Positions 41,471-48,382 of a stretch of DNA of 57,179 nt are shown in pieces. This DNA comes from a virus, in the IMG/VR virus record IMGVR_UViG_3300046167_000110, positions 1 through 57,179 of that record; one strand, given 5' to 3'. The notes below the pieces were generated by a model. The model was not told the origin of the DNA. It did no database searches and worked only from the letters and a program-made list of their open reading frames with translations. The position numbers were made by a program, and so were the translations under genes. Each line of letters begins with the position of its first letter. Position 1 is the first letter of the stretch.

Positions 41471-42570
41471 GAATAAGAACAAAACTTTCACTATGCGATG
41501 GCTTAAGCGGTAGCCAGATTGCAGGAGAACGCATTGGACTAATTGCTGATACATACATTGCCAGTGAGATAGATCCATACGCTATTAAAATCACACAAAA
41601 GAATTACCCTAATACTATACAAGTGGGTGATATGAATAATTGGCGTGATTGGGATATTGATTGGCATAGTGTTGACCTAGTGATTGCCGGTTTTCCGTGT
41701 CAGTCTTGGTCGGTTGCCGGAAAAGGTAAGGCCGACAGGGACCCTAGGGGTCAGCTATTTTGGGTAGTGTTGGATATTATGCAGCACGTACTATCATGTA
41801 ATCCTAAGGCCAAGTATATCATGGAAAATGTACGCATGAGCGACGCATTTGAGGAATACATAACGTATCACACTGAGCAAGCTTTGCCCAACGTGAATAA
41901 ATATTTGATCAACAGTTCGTTAGTGTCAGCACAAAACAGAAAGCGGTTTTACTGGACTAACATCGATGGTATTGAGCAACCAAAAGATCGTGGCATTGTC
42001 TTAAAGGATATACTTGAGGACGGTTTGACTGACCGAACTAAGTCGCATTGTCTTGACGCTAATTACTTCAAGGGCGGTAATCTTAAGTCATACTTCGAGA
42101 AGCATCGCAGACAGTTGGTGTTTAGTCCTAATGGTATGTGTCATGTAGGCGACGCTGACTTGAGTGGTAATCAATCCATCAAACGAGTATACCATGAGGA
42201 AGGTAAAGCTCCAACCCTTACAACTATGGGTGGTGGCCACAGAGAGCCTAAAGTATTGGTTAAAGGTGCTCGCATGGTTGGGCGTAGACTAGATTCTGAA
42301 GGTACACGCAAGGATAACGATAAGTCTATTCCTATCAGACAAATGATTGAAGTTCGTGATGATGATAAAACTAACTGCTTAACTACAGTTACAAAAGATA
42401 GCATACTAATTGAAGATATGTCTTGGCGCAAATTAACACCTCTGGAATGCGAACGCTTACAGACTGTCCCTGATGGATATACCGAAGGGGTGTCAAACAC
42501 CCAAAGATACAAAATGCTAGGCAATGGCTTCACGGTAGATGTCATAGCACATATATTGAAAGGAATATAA
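41467..42570 (+). CDS. C5-cytosine DNA methyltransferase
   Basis: A 367-aa enzyme that transfers a methyl group from SAM to C5 of cytosine. Seen motifs: I LCDGLSGSQIAGERIGL; SAM-site YIASEIDPYAIK; IV GFPCQSWS with catalytic Cys78; VI MENVR (Glu120); VIII QNRKRFYW; a target-recognition region about 170-300; IX/X LTPLECERLQTVPDGYT and YKMLGNGFTVDVI. All catalytic motifs are present and in standard order. No restriction enzyme is adjacent, so it is an orphan, likely protecting phage DNA or altering host methylation. The motif I/SASE style resembles the DNMT3-like phage branch. Confidence 0.93.
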   Translation: MRIRTKLSLCDGLSGSQIAGERIGLIADTYIASEIDPYAIKITQKNYPNTIQVGDMNNWRDWDIDWHSVDLVIAGFPCQSWSVAGKGKADRDPRGQLFWVVLDIMQHVLSCNPKAKYIMENVRMSDAFEEYITYHTEQALPNVNKYLINSSLVSAQNRKRFYWTNIDGIEQPKDRGIVLKDILEDGLTDRTKSHCLDANYFKGGNLKSYFEKHRRQLVFSPNGMCHVGDADLSGNQSIKRVYHEEGKAPTLTTMGGGHREPKVLVKGARMVGRRLDSEGTRKDNDKSIPIRQMIEVRDDDKTNCLTTVTKDSILIEDMSWRKLTPLECERLQTVPDGYTEGVSNTQRYKMLGNGFTVDVIAHILKGI

Positions 42571-42571
42571 T

Positions 42572-42676
42572 ATGACTGATTTAACAGATGATGGTCAGAG
42601 ATATGAACACTACTTAGATACTACACAGGATGTATTTCCTAAAACGTTTGAAGAATTTATTAAGGCAGGTATGTAA
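42572..42676 (+). CDS. 34-aa peptide
   Basis: A short acidic peptide (MTDLTDDGQRYEHYLD... ending EEFIKAGM) with a good AAAGGAATATAAT ahead of its ATG, filling the gap after the methyltransferase. Family unknown. Confidence 0.45.
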   Translation: MTDLTDDGQRYEHYLDTTQDVFPKTFEEFIKAGM

Positions 42677-42706
42677 TGTTAGGAGCAAATAAAAGGAGTA
42701 TAACAA

Positions 42707-43051
42707 ATGGGAAATAGAGCAACAATAGAAGTAGTAGGTGATACAGTTTTATACAACAAATCACCTTGCTACATATACGTTCACTGGTCAGGTAGTCCTG
42801 AGACTGTGACACAGTTCGTAAAGAATGCCGCGCCTAACATGCGTAAAACAGATGTCAACTATTCTACTGCTAGACTAATAACTGAGATATGTAATTATGT
42901 AGAGGGTGGTCTATCTGTAGGTGTATATCCTGCCTCCGAGAATAACAAAGAGGCGTGGGACAATGGACATTATGTTGTAGATATAAGCAATGGTAACATT
43001 AAGAATAACAATAAACTTATAGCTGATGGCATAGAATTTGGAGATTTTTAG
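42707..43051 (+). CDS. Conserved phage early protein
   Basis: A 114-aa protein starting MGNRATIEVVGDTVLYNKSPCYIYVHWSGSP with a later DNGHYVVDISNG. Proteins beginning MGNRA with a Y-V-H-W-x-G block are found in many phages; their function is unknown. AAAAGGAG lies 11 bases before the ATG. Confidence 0.68.
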   Translation: MGNRATIEVVGDTVLYNKSPCYIYVHWSGSPETVTQFVKNAAPNMRKTDVNYSTARLITEICNYVEGGLSVGVYPASENNKEAWDNGHYVVDISNGNIKNNNKLIADGIEFGDF

Positions 43052-43052
43052 A

Positions 43053-43205
43053 ATGGATAACAAATATTTTAATGTAACTGAACACGAACGTTCAGAAAAA
43101 AGAAAAGAATTACTAGCCATATCTCTTTTATGGTCATTATTCGGTTTCGCAGCCATAGGTGTATTGGCTACGGTTAGTTTAATAATAACGTTAGTATGGA
43201 GTTAA
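43053..43205 (+). CDS. 50-aa membrane protein
   Basis: A short protein with a charged N-terminus (FNVTEHERSEKRKELL) and one long hydrophobic segment (LWSLFGFAAIGVLATVSLII) ending VWS. It could be one of the membrane-acting early proteins. The ATG overlaps the previous stop region by two bases upstream. Confidence 0.5.
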   Translation: MDNKYFNVTEHERSEKRKELLAISLLWSLFGFAAIGVLATVSLIITLVWS

Positions 43206-43208
43206 AAC

Positions 43209-43421
43209 ATGGATATGAAAAAATACTATGGCCAGTTAGTGGGTTGTAAAATCCAGGACTTTCACTTTGAAGAGGGTACTTTTGAATATGATAAACCCTT
43301 TCCAGTATTCACATTAAATAACGGCTCAGAAAAAGTACGATTTGTAATATCGCAGGATGAAGAGGGCAATGGCGGTGGCTTTGCTTTCATAGAAGATCAG
43401 AAGGAAGTAGCAAATGCTTAG
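43209..43421 (+). CDS. Small acidic hypothetical protein
   Basis: A 70-aa protein (YYGQLVGCKIQDFHFEEG; FPVFTLNNGSEKVRFVISQDEEGNGGGF). Beta-rich. The start is supported by GGAG seven bases ahead. Unknown family. Confidence 0.6.
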   Translation: MDMKKYYGQLVGCKIQDFHFEEGTFEYDKPFPVFTLNNGSEKVRFVISQDEEGNGGGFAFIEDQKEVANA

Positions 43422-43575
43422 AGTTTTAATTAAAGATAAATCTAATAAAGTATTATGCTATGAAACTATAACGTCGGGTGATGCAAATCTGGCAAGGAAA
43501 CAGGCTGCCCTATACAATAGCATGGCAGGTATTAAAGCTGAAATAAAATATATAGCCGACAAAGACTGTGGCTAA
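43414..43575 (+). CDS. 53-aa hypothetical protein
   Basis: A small protein (MLRVLIKDKSNKVLCYETI; NLARKQAALYNSMAG) overlapping the preceding gene by 8 bases. It looks like a beta-strand pair plus a helix. Unknown family. Confidence 0.5.
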   Translation: MLRVLIKDKSNKVLCYETITSGDANLARKQAALYNSMAGIKAEIKYIADKDCG

Positions 43576-43600
43576 AATGCAACGTGATAAAATGGTAACA

Positions 43601-43630
43601 TTGACTTATCATCTACTATCATAATACAAT
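43601..43630 (+). promoter_or_regulatory. Sigma70-like promoter before the HTH gene
   Basis: TTGACT (5 of 6), 18-base spacer, TACAAT (5 of 6). It lies in the largest gap of this part of the arm (85 bases), 31 bases before the HTH ATG. It would separate a middle operon from the first early genes. Confidence 0.58.
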
Positions 43631-43660
43631 AAATTCATGTAATAGAAAAGGAATATAAAC

Positions 43661-43879
43661 ATGGCTAAAATTACTCAACATAATAAAATCCTCAAGCATC
43701 TTCGCTTAAGCAAAGGCTTAACTGTAGTAGACGCTGTAGTGCAGTACAGTATACCGTCTTTCACTAAACGTATCTCTGAGTTACGTAAGTTAGGCCATCG
43801 CATTGATGGTATTAAAAAAATAAACCCTATCACAGGGCAACGTTATACACGATATGTTTTAGTTGAGGAGGCTTCGTAA
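43661..43879 (+). CDS. Helix-turn-helix regulator-like protein
   Basis: A 72-aa protein (HNKILKHLRLSKGLTVVDAVVQY...FTKRISELRKLGHRIDGI). The T-x-x-D-A-x-x-x-Y and R-I-S-E-L-R-x-x-G-H-x-I pattern is the winged-HTH-like family (HTH_39 type) found in phage early regions. It probably binds DNA. It has its own promoter and is followed by a coupled gene. It is the best candidate for the regulator acting on the repeats of the control region, but this is inference. Confidence 0.75.
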   Translation: MAKITQHNKILKHLRLSKGLTVVDAVVQYSIPSFTKRISELRKLGHRIDGIKKINPITGQRYTRYVLVEEAS

Positions 43880-44094
43880 TGATTGCTAGTAAAGCTATTA
43901 AAATCTATACCAGTACAGGTGAGCCTGATGGTAGGTTTATAACAACTGTATTTAATCCTAAAGAAGCATTAAACTTGCGTACTAGACTTTTCAAACGAGG
44001 TGATGTAAAGAGGGTTATCTTTAAGAATTCTGAAAACACTACACTATGCAGCTTCAGTAGTGCTAATGGTGTTAGCAAAATGTTATTTACATAG
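43879..44094 (+). CDS. Small hypothetical protein
   Basis: A 71-aa basic protein (MIASKAIKIYTSTGEPDGRFITTVFNPKEAL; GDVKRVIFKNSENTTLCSF). The stop of the HTH gene overlaps its start (TAATG), so the two are co-translated. Unknown family. Confidence 0.58.
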   Translation: MIASKAIKIYTSTGEPDGRFITTVFNPKEALNLRTRLFKRGDVKRVIFKNSENTTLCSFSSANGVSKMLFT

Positions 44095-44106
44095 GATTAA
44101 TTGATA

Positions 44107-44208
44107 ATGAAAAACATACTACTACATGCCCTACCTTTAGCAGTAGCATTTGTTTACTTGTATGGGTTTGTATATCTTTGGTATAAAAATGTGAAGGATA
44201 ATAAGTAA
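44107..44208 (+). CDS. 33-aa membrane peptide
   Basis: MKNILLHALPLAVAFVYLYG followed by a second half of aromatic residues and a basic end. One hydrophobic helix. It fills the gap before the recombinase gene exactly (1-base spacing). Confidence 0.42.
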   Translation: MKNILLHALPLAVAFVYLYGFVYLWYKNVKDNK

Positions 44209-44209
44209 T

Positions 44210-45124
44210 ATGAATATCCCCAAGCAAAACTCTACCCTACAAATACTTGTAGATTTTTACTTAAATTCCAGGTTTTTCGCTCGTTTATCGCGTGTCTCTC
44301 AGCGCGACTACGAAGCTCACCTGAAAGCGGTATGTTCTACAGTAGTAGAAGGTCGTAAGCTTGGGGACTATCGCAATAAGAACCTTAAGGTTAGACACCT
44401 GATGCAAGCATACGAAACATGGCTTGAAACAGGTATAAGAACGGCAAACTACCGTCGCTCTGTTTTGATGGCTGCGTGGAAACATTCTATGCGCCACGAT
44501 ATAATGACACATGATCCTGTTAGCTTAGTAAAGACGGTATCGTCTCCTCCTAAACGAACCCGATGGAGCAAGGAACATGTACAGAGCTTTCTTAAGACTT
44601 CTTATGGCGACTTCCGTTGGCGTAGCATTGGTCTGATCGTCCATATGGCATATGATTGGGGACAACGTGTGGGTGACATGCGTGTTCTCACTTGGAACAA
44701 GCTAGACTTGACCCAGTGTCGCTTGGACTTAACTCAGAGTAAGCGTAATGCAGAGATTCATCTCCCAATCTCTCAAGGATTATGCGACATGCTACGCCAA
44801 CAAAAGGAAGACTTTGGGTTTCAAGAATACGTTGCGCCGCGTGTTAAGCCAAGAGCAGGTGCATACACACCTTACGATAAAACAGAAATAGGTATTATAA
44901 TCAATGAGGTACTACACGAAGCTAATCTTCCTATGACTTTAACTGCTATGGATCTACGTCGTACTGCAGTTACTGAAATGATGGAGGGTGGTGTTGATGC
45001 TGTAGGTATCATGCAAGTCACTGGCCATAAAAACATTGGCTCTATTAAACCTTACATGGTAAATACATTCAGTGGTGCAACCAGAGCATTGTCAGCTAGA
45101 GGAGAAGAAGATGAACATTCGTGA
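44210..45124 (+). CDS. Tyrosine recombinase / integrase
   Basis: A 304-aa protein with an N-terminal SAM-like core-binding domain (about 10-105) and a C-terminal catalytic domain. Visible residues: Arg153 in DWGQRVGDM, Lys178 in QSKRNAEIHLP, Arg250 in MDLRRT, His273 in TGHKN, and Tyr282 in IKPYM. The usual histidine before Arg II (H-x-x-R) is Met247, a change seen in some phage integrases. No repressor, excisionase or clear attP is present, so it may work in lysogeny, multimer resolution or be a relic. It overlaps the primase start. Confidence 0.88.
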   Translation: MNIPKQNSTLQILVDFYLNSRFFARLSRVSQRDYEAHLKAVCSTVVEGRKLGDYRNKNLKVRHLMQAYETWLETGIRTANYRRSVLMAAWKHSMRHDIMTHDPVSLVKTVSSPPKRTRWSKEHVQSFLKTSYGDFRWRSIGLIVHMAYDWGQRVGDMRVLTWNKLDLTQCRLDLTQSKRNAEIHLPISQGLCDMLRQQKEDFGFQEYVAPRVKPRAGAYTPYDKTEIGIIINEVLHEANLPMTLTAMDLRRTAVTEMMEGGVDAVGIMQVTGHKNIGSIKPYMVNTFSGATRALSARGEEDEHS

Positions 45125-45899
45125 TTACGTTGAAGGCTTAGCCTTACGAGATGATGAAACATACCGAGGTGATTGCCCCCAGTGTCGAGGTAAGGGTACT
45201 TTTACAGCTATAAATGATAGCGGTACTATGAAATACAACTGTTATAAGCTTGGCTGCGGTACTAGAGGAACATACAGTTCTGATATGACAGCCGAAGATA
45301 TACTTAGACGTATGCGCCCAGCGCAAGAACCAGCAAATAAAGAAGTGGATACTATGGAAATACCTGTATATCTAGTCAGACCTAGCCAAGAGCACGAGAA
45401 GCATAGAGACTTTGTACTTCGTTGGGGTTTACAGCATTATCCTGGACTTCTTTACGATGTTAGGCAAGAGAGAACCGTCTTTCCTATCCTACATAAAGGT
45501 CGCATGATTGATGCAGTGGGTCGTGCTGTCGGTACGAGGGTGCAACCTAAGTGGTACAGATACACCGGCGCTGCTGACTACTTCACAGTAGGGACAGGTG
45601 ATGTCGCAATAGTTGTAGAGGATGTCGTTTCTGCCATAGTTGCAGAGAAGCTAGTACCAAATGTGACAGCTATGGCTATACTAGGCACGTCTATATCCAA
45701 GACACATCTAGCAGCACTTGCAGAATATCCGAAAGTAGTGATAGCACTTGACCCAGATGCTATGTCTAAAACTATTTCTTATCGGAGAGAGATTAACCTA
45801 TGGACAGGCAATGAAACAATCGCTATGAAACTCCATGATGATATCAAATATAGATCCCCTGAGGACATAGCTAAATTAACGGAGATAACAAGTGAGTAA
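45111..45899 (+). CDS. DNA primase (zinc finger plus Toprim)
   Basis: A 262-aa stand-alone primase that makes RNA primers. Zinc-binding Cys22, Cys25, Cys44 and Cys49 (DCPQCRGKG; NCYKLGC), then a Toprim core with acidic Glu170 (VAIVVEDVVSAIVA) and Asp214/Asp216 (ALDPDA). The start was placed at the ATG behind GGAGAAGAAG; it overlaps the recombinase stop. It resembles the primase half of T7 gp4, with the helicase encoded separately downstream. Confidence 0.88.
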   Translation: MNIRDYVEGLALRDDETYRGDCPQCRGKGTFTAINDSGTMKYNCYKLGCGTRGTYSSDMTAEDILRRMRPAQEPANKEVDTMEIPVYLVRPSQEHEKHRDFVLRWGLQHYPGLLYDVRQERTVFPILHKGRMIDAVGRAVGTRVQPKWYRYTGAADYFTVGTGDVAIVVEDVVSAIVAEKLVPNVTAMAILGTSISKTHLAALAEYPKVVIALDPDAMSKTISYRREINLWTGNETIAMKLHDDIKYRSPEDIAKLTEITSE

Positions 45900-46524
45900 A
45901 ATAACAGTAGAATTGATTGATAATATGGGATCGGATCTAACGGTAGTCAATGCTGCCAGAGTATCCTTTGGTAATAGATCTAAGTCTTTAGAGAAACGAG
46001 ATCATAACCTTATTCGCTACCTTGCTAACCATAAGCACACTAGCCCATTCGGGCATTGTTTCGCAACGTTTCATGTCAAGGCTCCTATCTTCGTAGCTAG
46101 GCAGTTAGTCAAACATAAGTTCTTGCGTTGGAATGAAATTAGCAGAAGGTATGTAGACAATGAGCCTGAGTTTTATTTACCTGAGGTATGGCGTGGTCGT
46201 AGTGTAGATAAGAAACAAGGTAGCGATGGGGTTGTTTATCCTTTCAATGGATCTGAGAATGAGTTTGTTAACTACACAGCAATAAGAGTTTACAAAGAAC
46301 TTCTTGAGGAAGGTGTTGCACCTGAGCAAGCACGTATGGTTTTACCACAGTCTACAATGACTGAGTGGTGGTGGTCCGGCAGCTTGGATGCTTTTGCTGA
46401 TATGTGTATACTAAGATGTAAATCTGACACACAGTACGAGACAAGGATGGTTGCTAATCAAATAGATAAACTTATGGAAGAGAAGTATCCTACATCTTGG
46501 AAGGCTTTGTGCGATGCTGAATAA
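45892..46524 (+). CDS. thyX: Flavin-dependent thymidylate synthase ThyX
   Basis: A 210-aa ThyX that makes dTMP from dUMP with FAD/NADPH and methylene-tetrahydrofolate. The ThyX motif is KHKFLRWNEISRRY (74-87), a variant of R-H-R-x-x-S-x-N-E-x-S-x-R-Y. Other family blocks are SPFGHCFATFHVKAPIFVARQ and EQARMVLPQS. It overlaps primase and the next gene, in line with a nucleotide-supply operon. Confidence 0.93.
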   Translation: MSKITVELIDNMGSDLTVVNAARVSFGNRSKSLEKRDHNLIRYLANHKHTSPFGHCFATFHVKAPIFVARQLVKHKFLRWNEISRRYVDNEPEFYLPEVWRGRSVDKKQGSDGVVYPFNGSENEFVNYTAIRVYKELLEEGVAPEQARMVLPQSTMTEWWWSGSLDAFADMCILRCKSDTQYETRMVANQIDKLMEEKYPTSWKALCDAE

Positions 46525-46771
46525 TTTAAAAGATGATGATGTGGTACATGAACCTGGACACTATTCTCGATGGTTAATTGAACCTATCACTTATATTATG
46601 CGTAATGGCTTTGAGTTCTGGCGTGGTAACATTATTAAATATGCAAGTCGTGCAGGATATAAGCTGTATGCAGATAAGACTCAGGTGGAGTCAGAAATTA
46701 TAGATCTTGAAAAGGTCAAGCGTTACTGCGACATGAGAATTAATCAATTAAATGGAGAAGAAAAGTTATGA
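46514..46771 (+). CDS. DUF3310-like protein
   Basis: An 85-aa protein: PGHYSRWLIEPITYIMRNGFEFWRGNIIKYASRAG ... DLEKVKRYCDMRI. The H-Y-x-x-x-x-I-E-P-x-x-Y-I, G-N-x-I-K-Y-x-x-R and D-L-x-K-x-x-x-Y order is DUF3310, common in phage nucleotide-metabolism regions and sometimes labelled nucleotide kinase. Function unproven. Confidence 0.8.
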   Translation: MLNNLKDDDVVHEPGHYSRWLIEPITYIMRNGFEFWRGNIIKYASRAGYKLYADKTQVESEIIDLEKVKRYCDMRINQLNGEEKL

Positions 46772-46896
46772 TACCAATATCTATGCTAAAAAGATTACTT
46801 ATAAAAGAAGGCTTGGAGTTTAAGATTGTTAAAGTGGTAGGCAATGTAGCTCAAGTAAATATAATTGTAGCGGAGCCTTCTGATGTTCACAGTTGA
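46768..46896 (+). CDS. 42-aa hypothetical protein
   Basis: A small protein (MIPISMLKRLLIKEGLEFKI; VAQVNIIVAEPSDVHS) overlapping both neighbours (ATGA and 14 bases). The nested overlaps support real translation. Family unknown. Confidence 0.45.
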   Translation: MIPISMLKRLLIKEGLEFKIVKVVGNVAQVNIIVAEPSDVHS

Positions 46897-47122
46897 TTTT
46901 GAGCCTGATGCTGCAGTCGTTAAAACTTTAGATCAAAAAGGTAAGCATGAGGATATTGAGCTTATATTCGCTGACTCTGGCGATGTATACATAAGACAGT
47001 TTGAACCTGATATGGACGCCTATCAATTAATCATCATGAGTGGTCAGCAGTGGTTAGACATAATGGCGGCATATAAAAGTAAAGAAGGTGCGTACTACGT
47101 GGAGATGGTACACAAAGATTAG
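46883..47122 (+). CDS. Small acidic hypothetical protein
   Basis: A 79-aa protein (DFEPDAAVVKTLDQKGKHEDIELIFADSGDVYIRQF; LIIMSGQQWLDIMAAYKSKEG). Beta then helix. Unknown; similar small proteins precede the helicase in related phages as I recall. Confidence 0.6.
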   Translation: MFTVDFEPDAAVVKTLDQKGKHEDIELIFADSGDVYIRQFEPDMDAYQLIIMSGQQWLDIMAAYKSKEGAYYVEMVHKD

Positions 47123-47140
47123 AAAACATCAAAGGAGAGA

Positions 47141-48373
47141 ATGACAATGATGGAACTGGCATTAATTAAAACATTACTGGATCGTACATTTTACGAACAG
47201 CACAAGGGTATACGTTGCCCTGATAAGATATTTACAAAGGATGCACGTAAGATTAAGCAAGCATTGGATGGTGCTATGCAAACGTATGAAGGCGATTTAA
47301 ACGTCCAGGATTTACAGGCTGTATTCAATCGCATGAACCAAAGTATGACTACTGCTACACGTACAGCATATGATGATATGTTTAGGCGTATAGAAAGAGC
47401 CGAGCCCATTAAGGCAGAGATTGCAGAGGATACATTATCACAATTATTTCAGCAGCATGTAGGGGATAGGGTTGCTAACCTTGGGTTTGATTTTGTTAAT
47501 GGAGCAGAGAATAGCCTTGAGCCCTTGAGACGTCTGTTAGAAGATTACAAAGATGATTTTACACCTAACTTACGCATTGAATGGGATGATATTGATGTCG
47601 ATACCTTACTAAAGGCTAACGACTTACAAACGCAATGGAAGTTTAACGTACCAAGTCTTCGCCGTAAGGTTGAGGGTGTTAGCGGTGGGCATCTGTTACT
47701 TGTAGGTGCACGTCCCAATACAGGTAAGACATCCTTTCATGCAAGTCTTATTGCAGGTCCAGATGGATGGGCTCATCAGGGTGCCAAGTGTATAGTTCTT
47801 TGTAATGAAGAGAGCTATGAACGTGTAGGTGCACGTTACCTAAGTGCCGCAGCCAATATGACTATGGATGAAATACGTGAGAATATATCATTAGCTCGTT
47901 CAAGGTTTGAACCTGTACGTAAGAACCTACGCATCAAGGATAGTACTAACAAAGATATGCATTGGGTCGAGGCCGTTGTTAAAAACGAGAAGCCTGACAT
48001 TGTAGTATTAGATATGGGAGATAAGTTTGCTACTAAGAACAGTGATAAATCAGATGTGTATCTTAAGGATGCTGCTATCTACGCTCGTAACATCGCTAAG
48101 CAATATGACTGCTGTGTGATCTGGATGTCGCAATTAAGTGCTGTAGCTGAAGGTAAGGTATTTGTAGACCAATCTATGATGGAGGGATCTAAGACAGGTA
48201 AGGCAGCAGAATCTGACCTGATGGTTTTGATCTCTAAGAATCCTATCGTTGAAGGCGCTGATGAACAAGACACACAAAGACACTTGAATATTGCTAAGAA
48301 TAAGCTTAAGGGTGGTTGGCATGGTGTAGTACACTGTGAGTTAGATGGAGGCCGTTCACTATACACGGCATAG
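47141..48373 (+). CDS. DnaB-like replicative helicase
   Basis: A 410-aa RecA-fold hexameric helicase. The N-terminal 150 residues form a helical domain, followed by VSGGHLLLVGARPNTGKTSFH with Walker A (189-197) and DIVVLDMGD (Walker B, Asp291), then WMSQLSAVAEGK and SKTGKAAESDLMV. It lacks a fused primase domain; the separate primase is upstream. AAAGGAGAGA precedes the ATG. Confidence 0.88.
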   Translation: MTMMELALIKTLLDRTFYEQHKGIRCPDKIFTKDARKIKQALDGAMQTYEGDLNVQDLQAVFNRMNQSMTTATRTAYDDMFRRIERAEPIKAEIAEDTLSQLFQQHVGDRVANLGFDFVNGAENSLEPLRRLLEDYKDDFTPNLRIEWDDIDVDTLLKANDLQTQWKFNVPSLRRKVEGVSGGHLLLVGARPNTGKTSFHASLIAGPDGWAHQGAKCIVLCNEESYERVGARYLSAAANMTMDEIRENISLARSRFEPVRKNLRIKDSTNKDMHWVEAVVKNEKPDIVVLDMGDKFATKNSDKSDVYLKDAAIYARNIAKQYDCCVIWMSQLSAVAEGKVFVDQSMMEGSKTGKAAESDLMVLISKNPIVEGADEQDTQRHLNIAKNKLKGGWHGVVHCELDGGRSLYTA

Positions 48374-48382
48374 GAGAGACAT

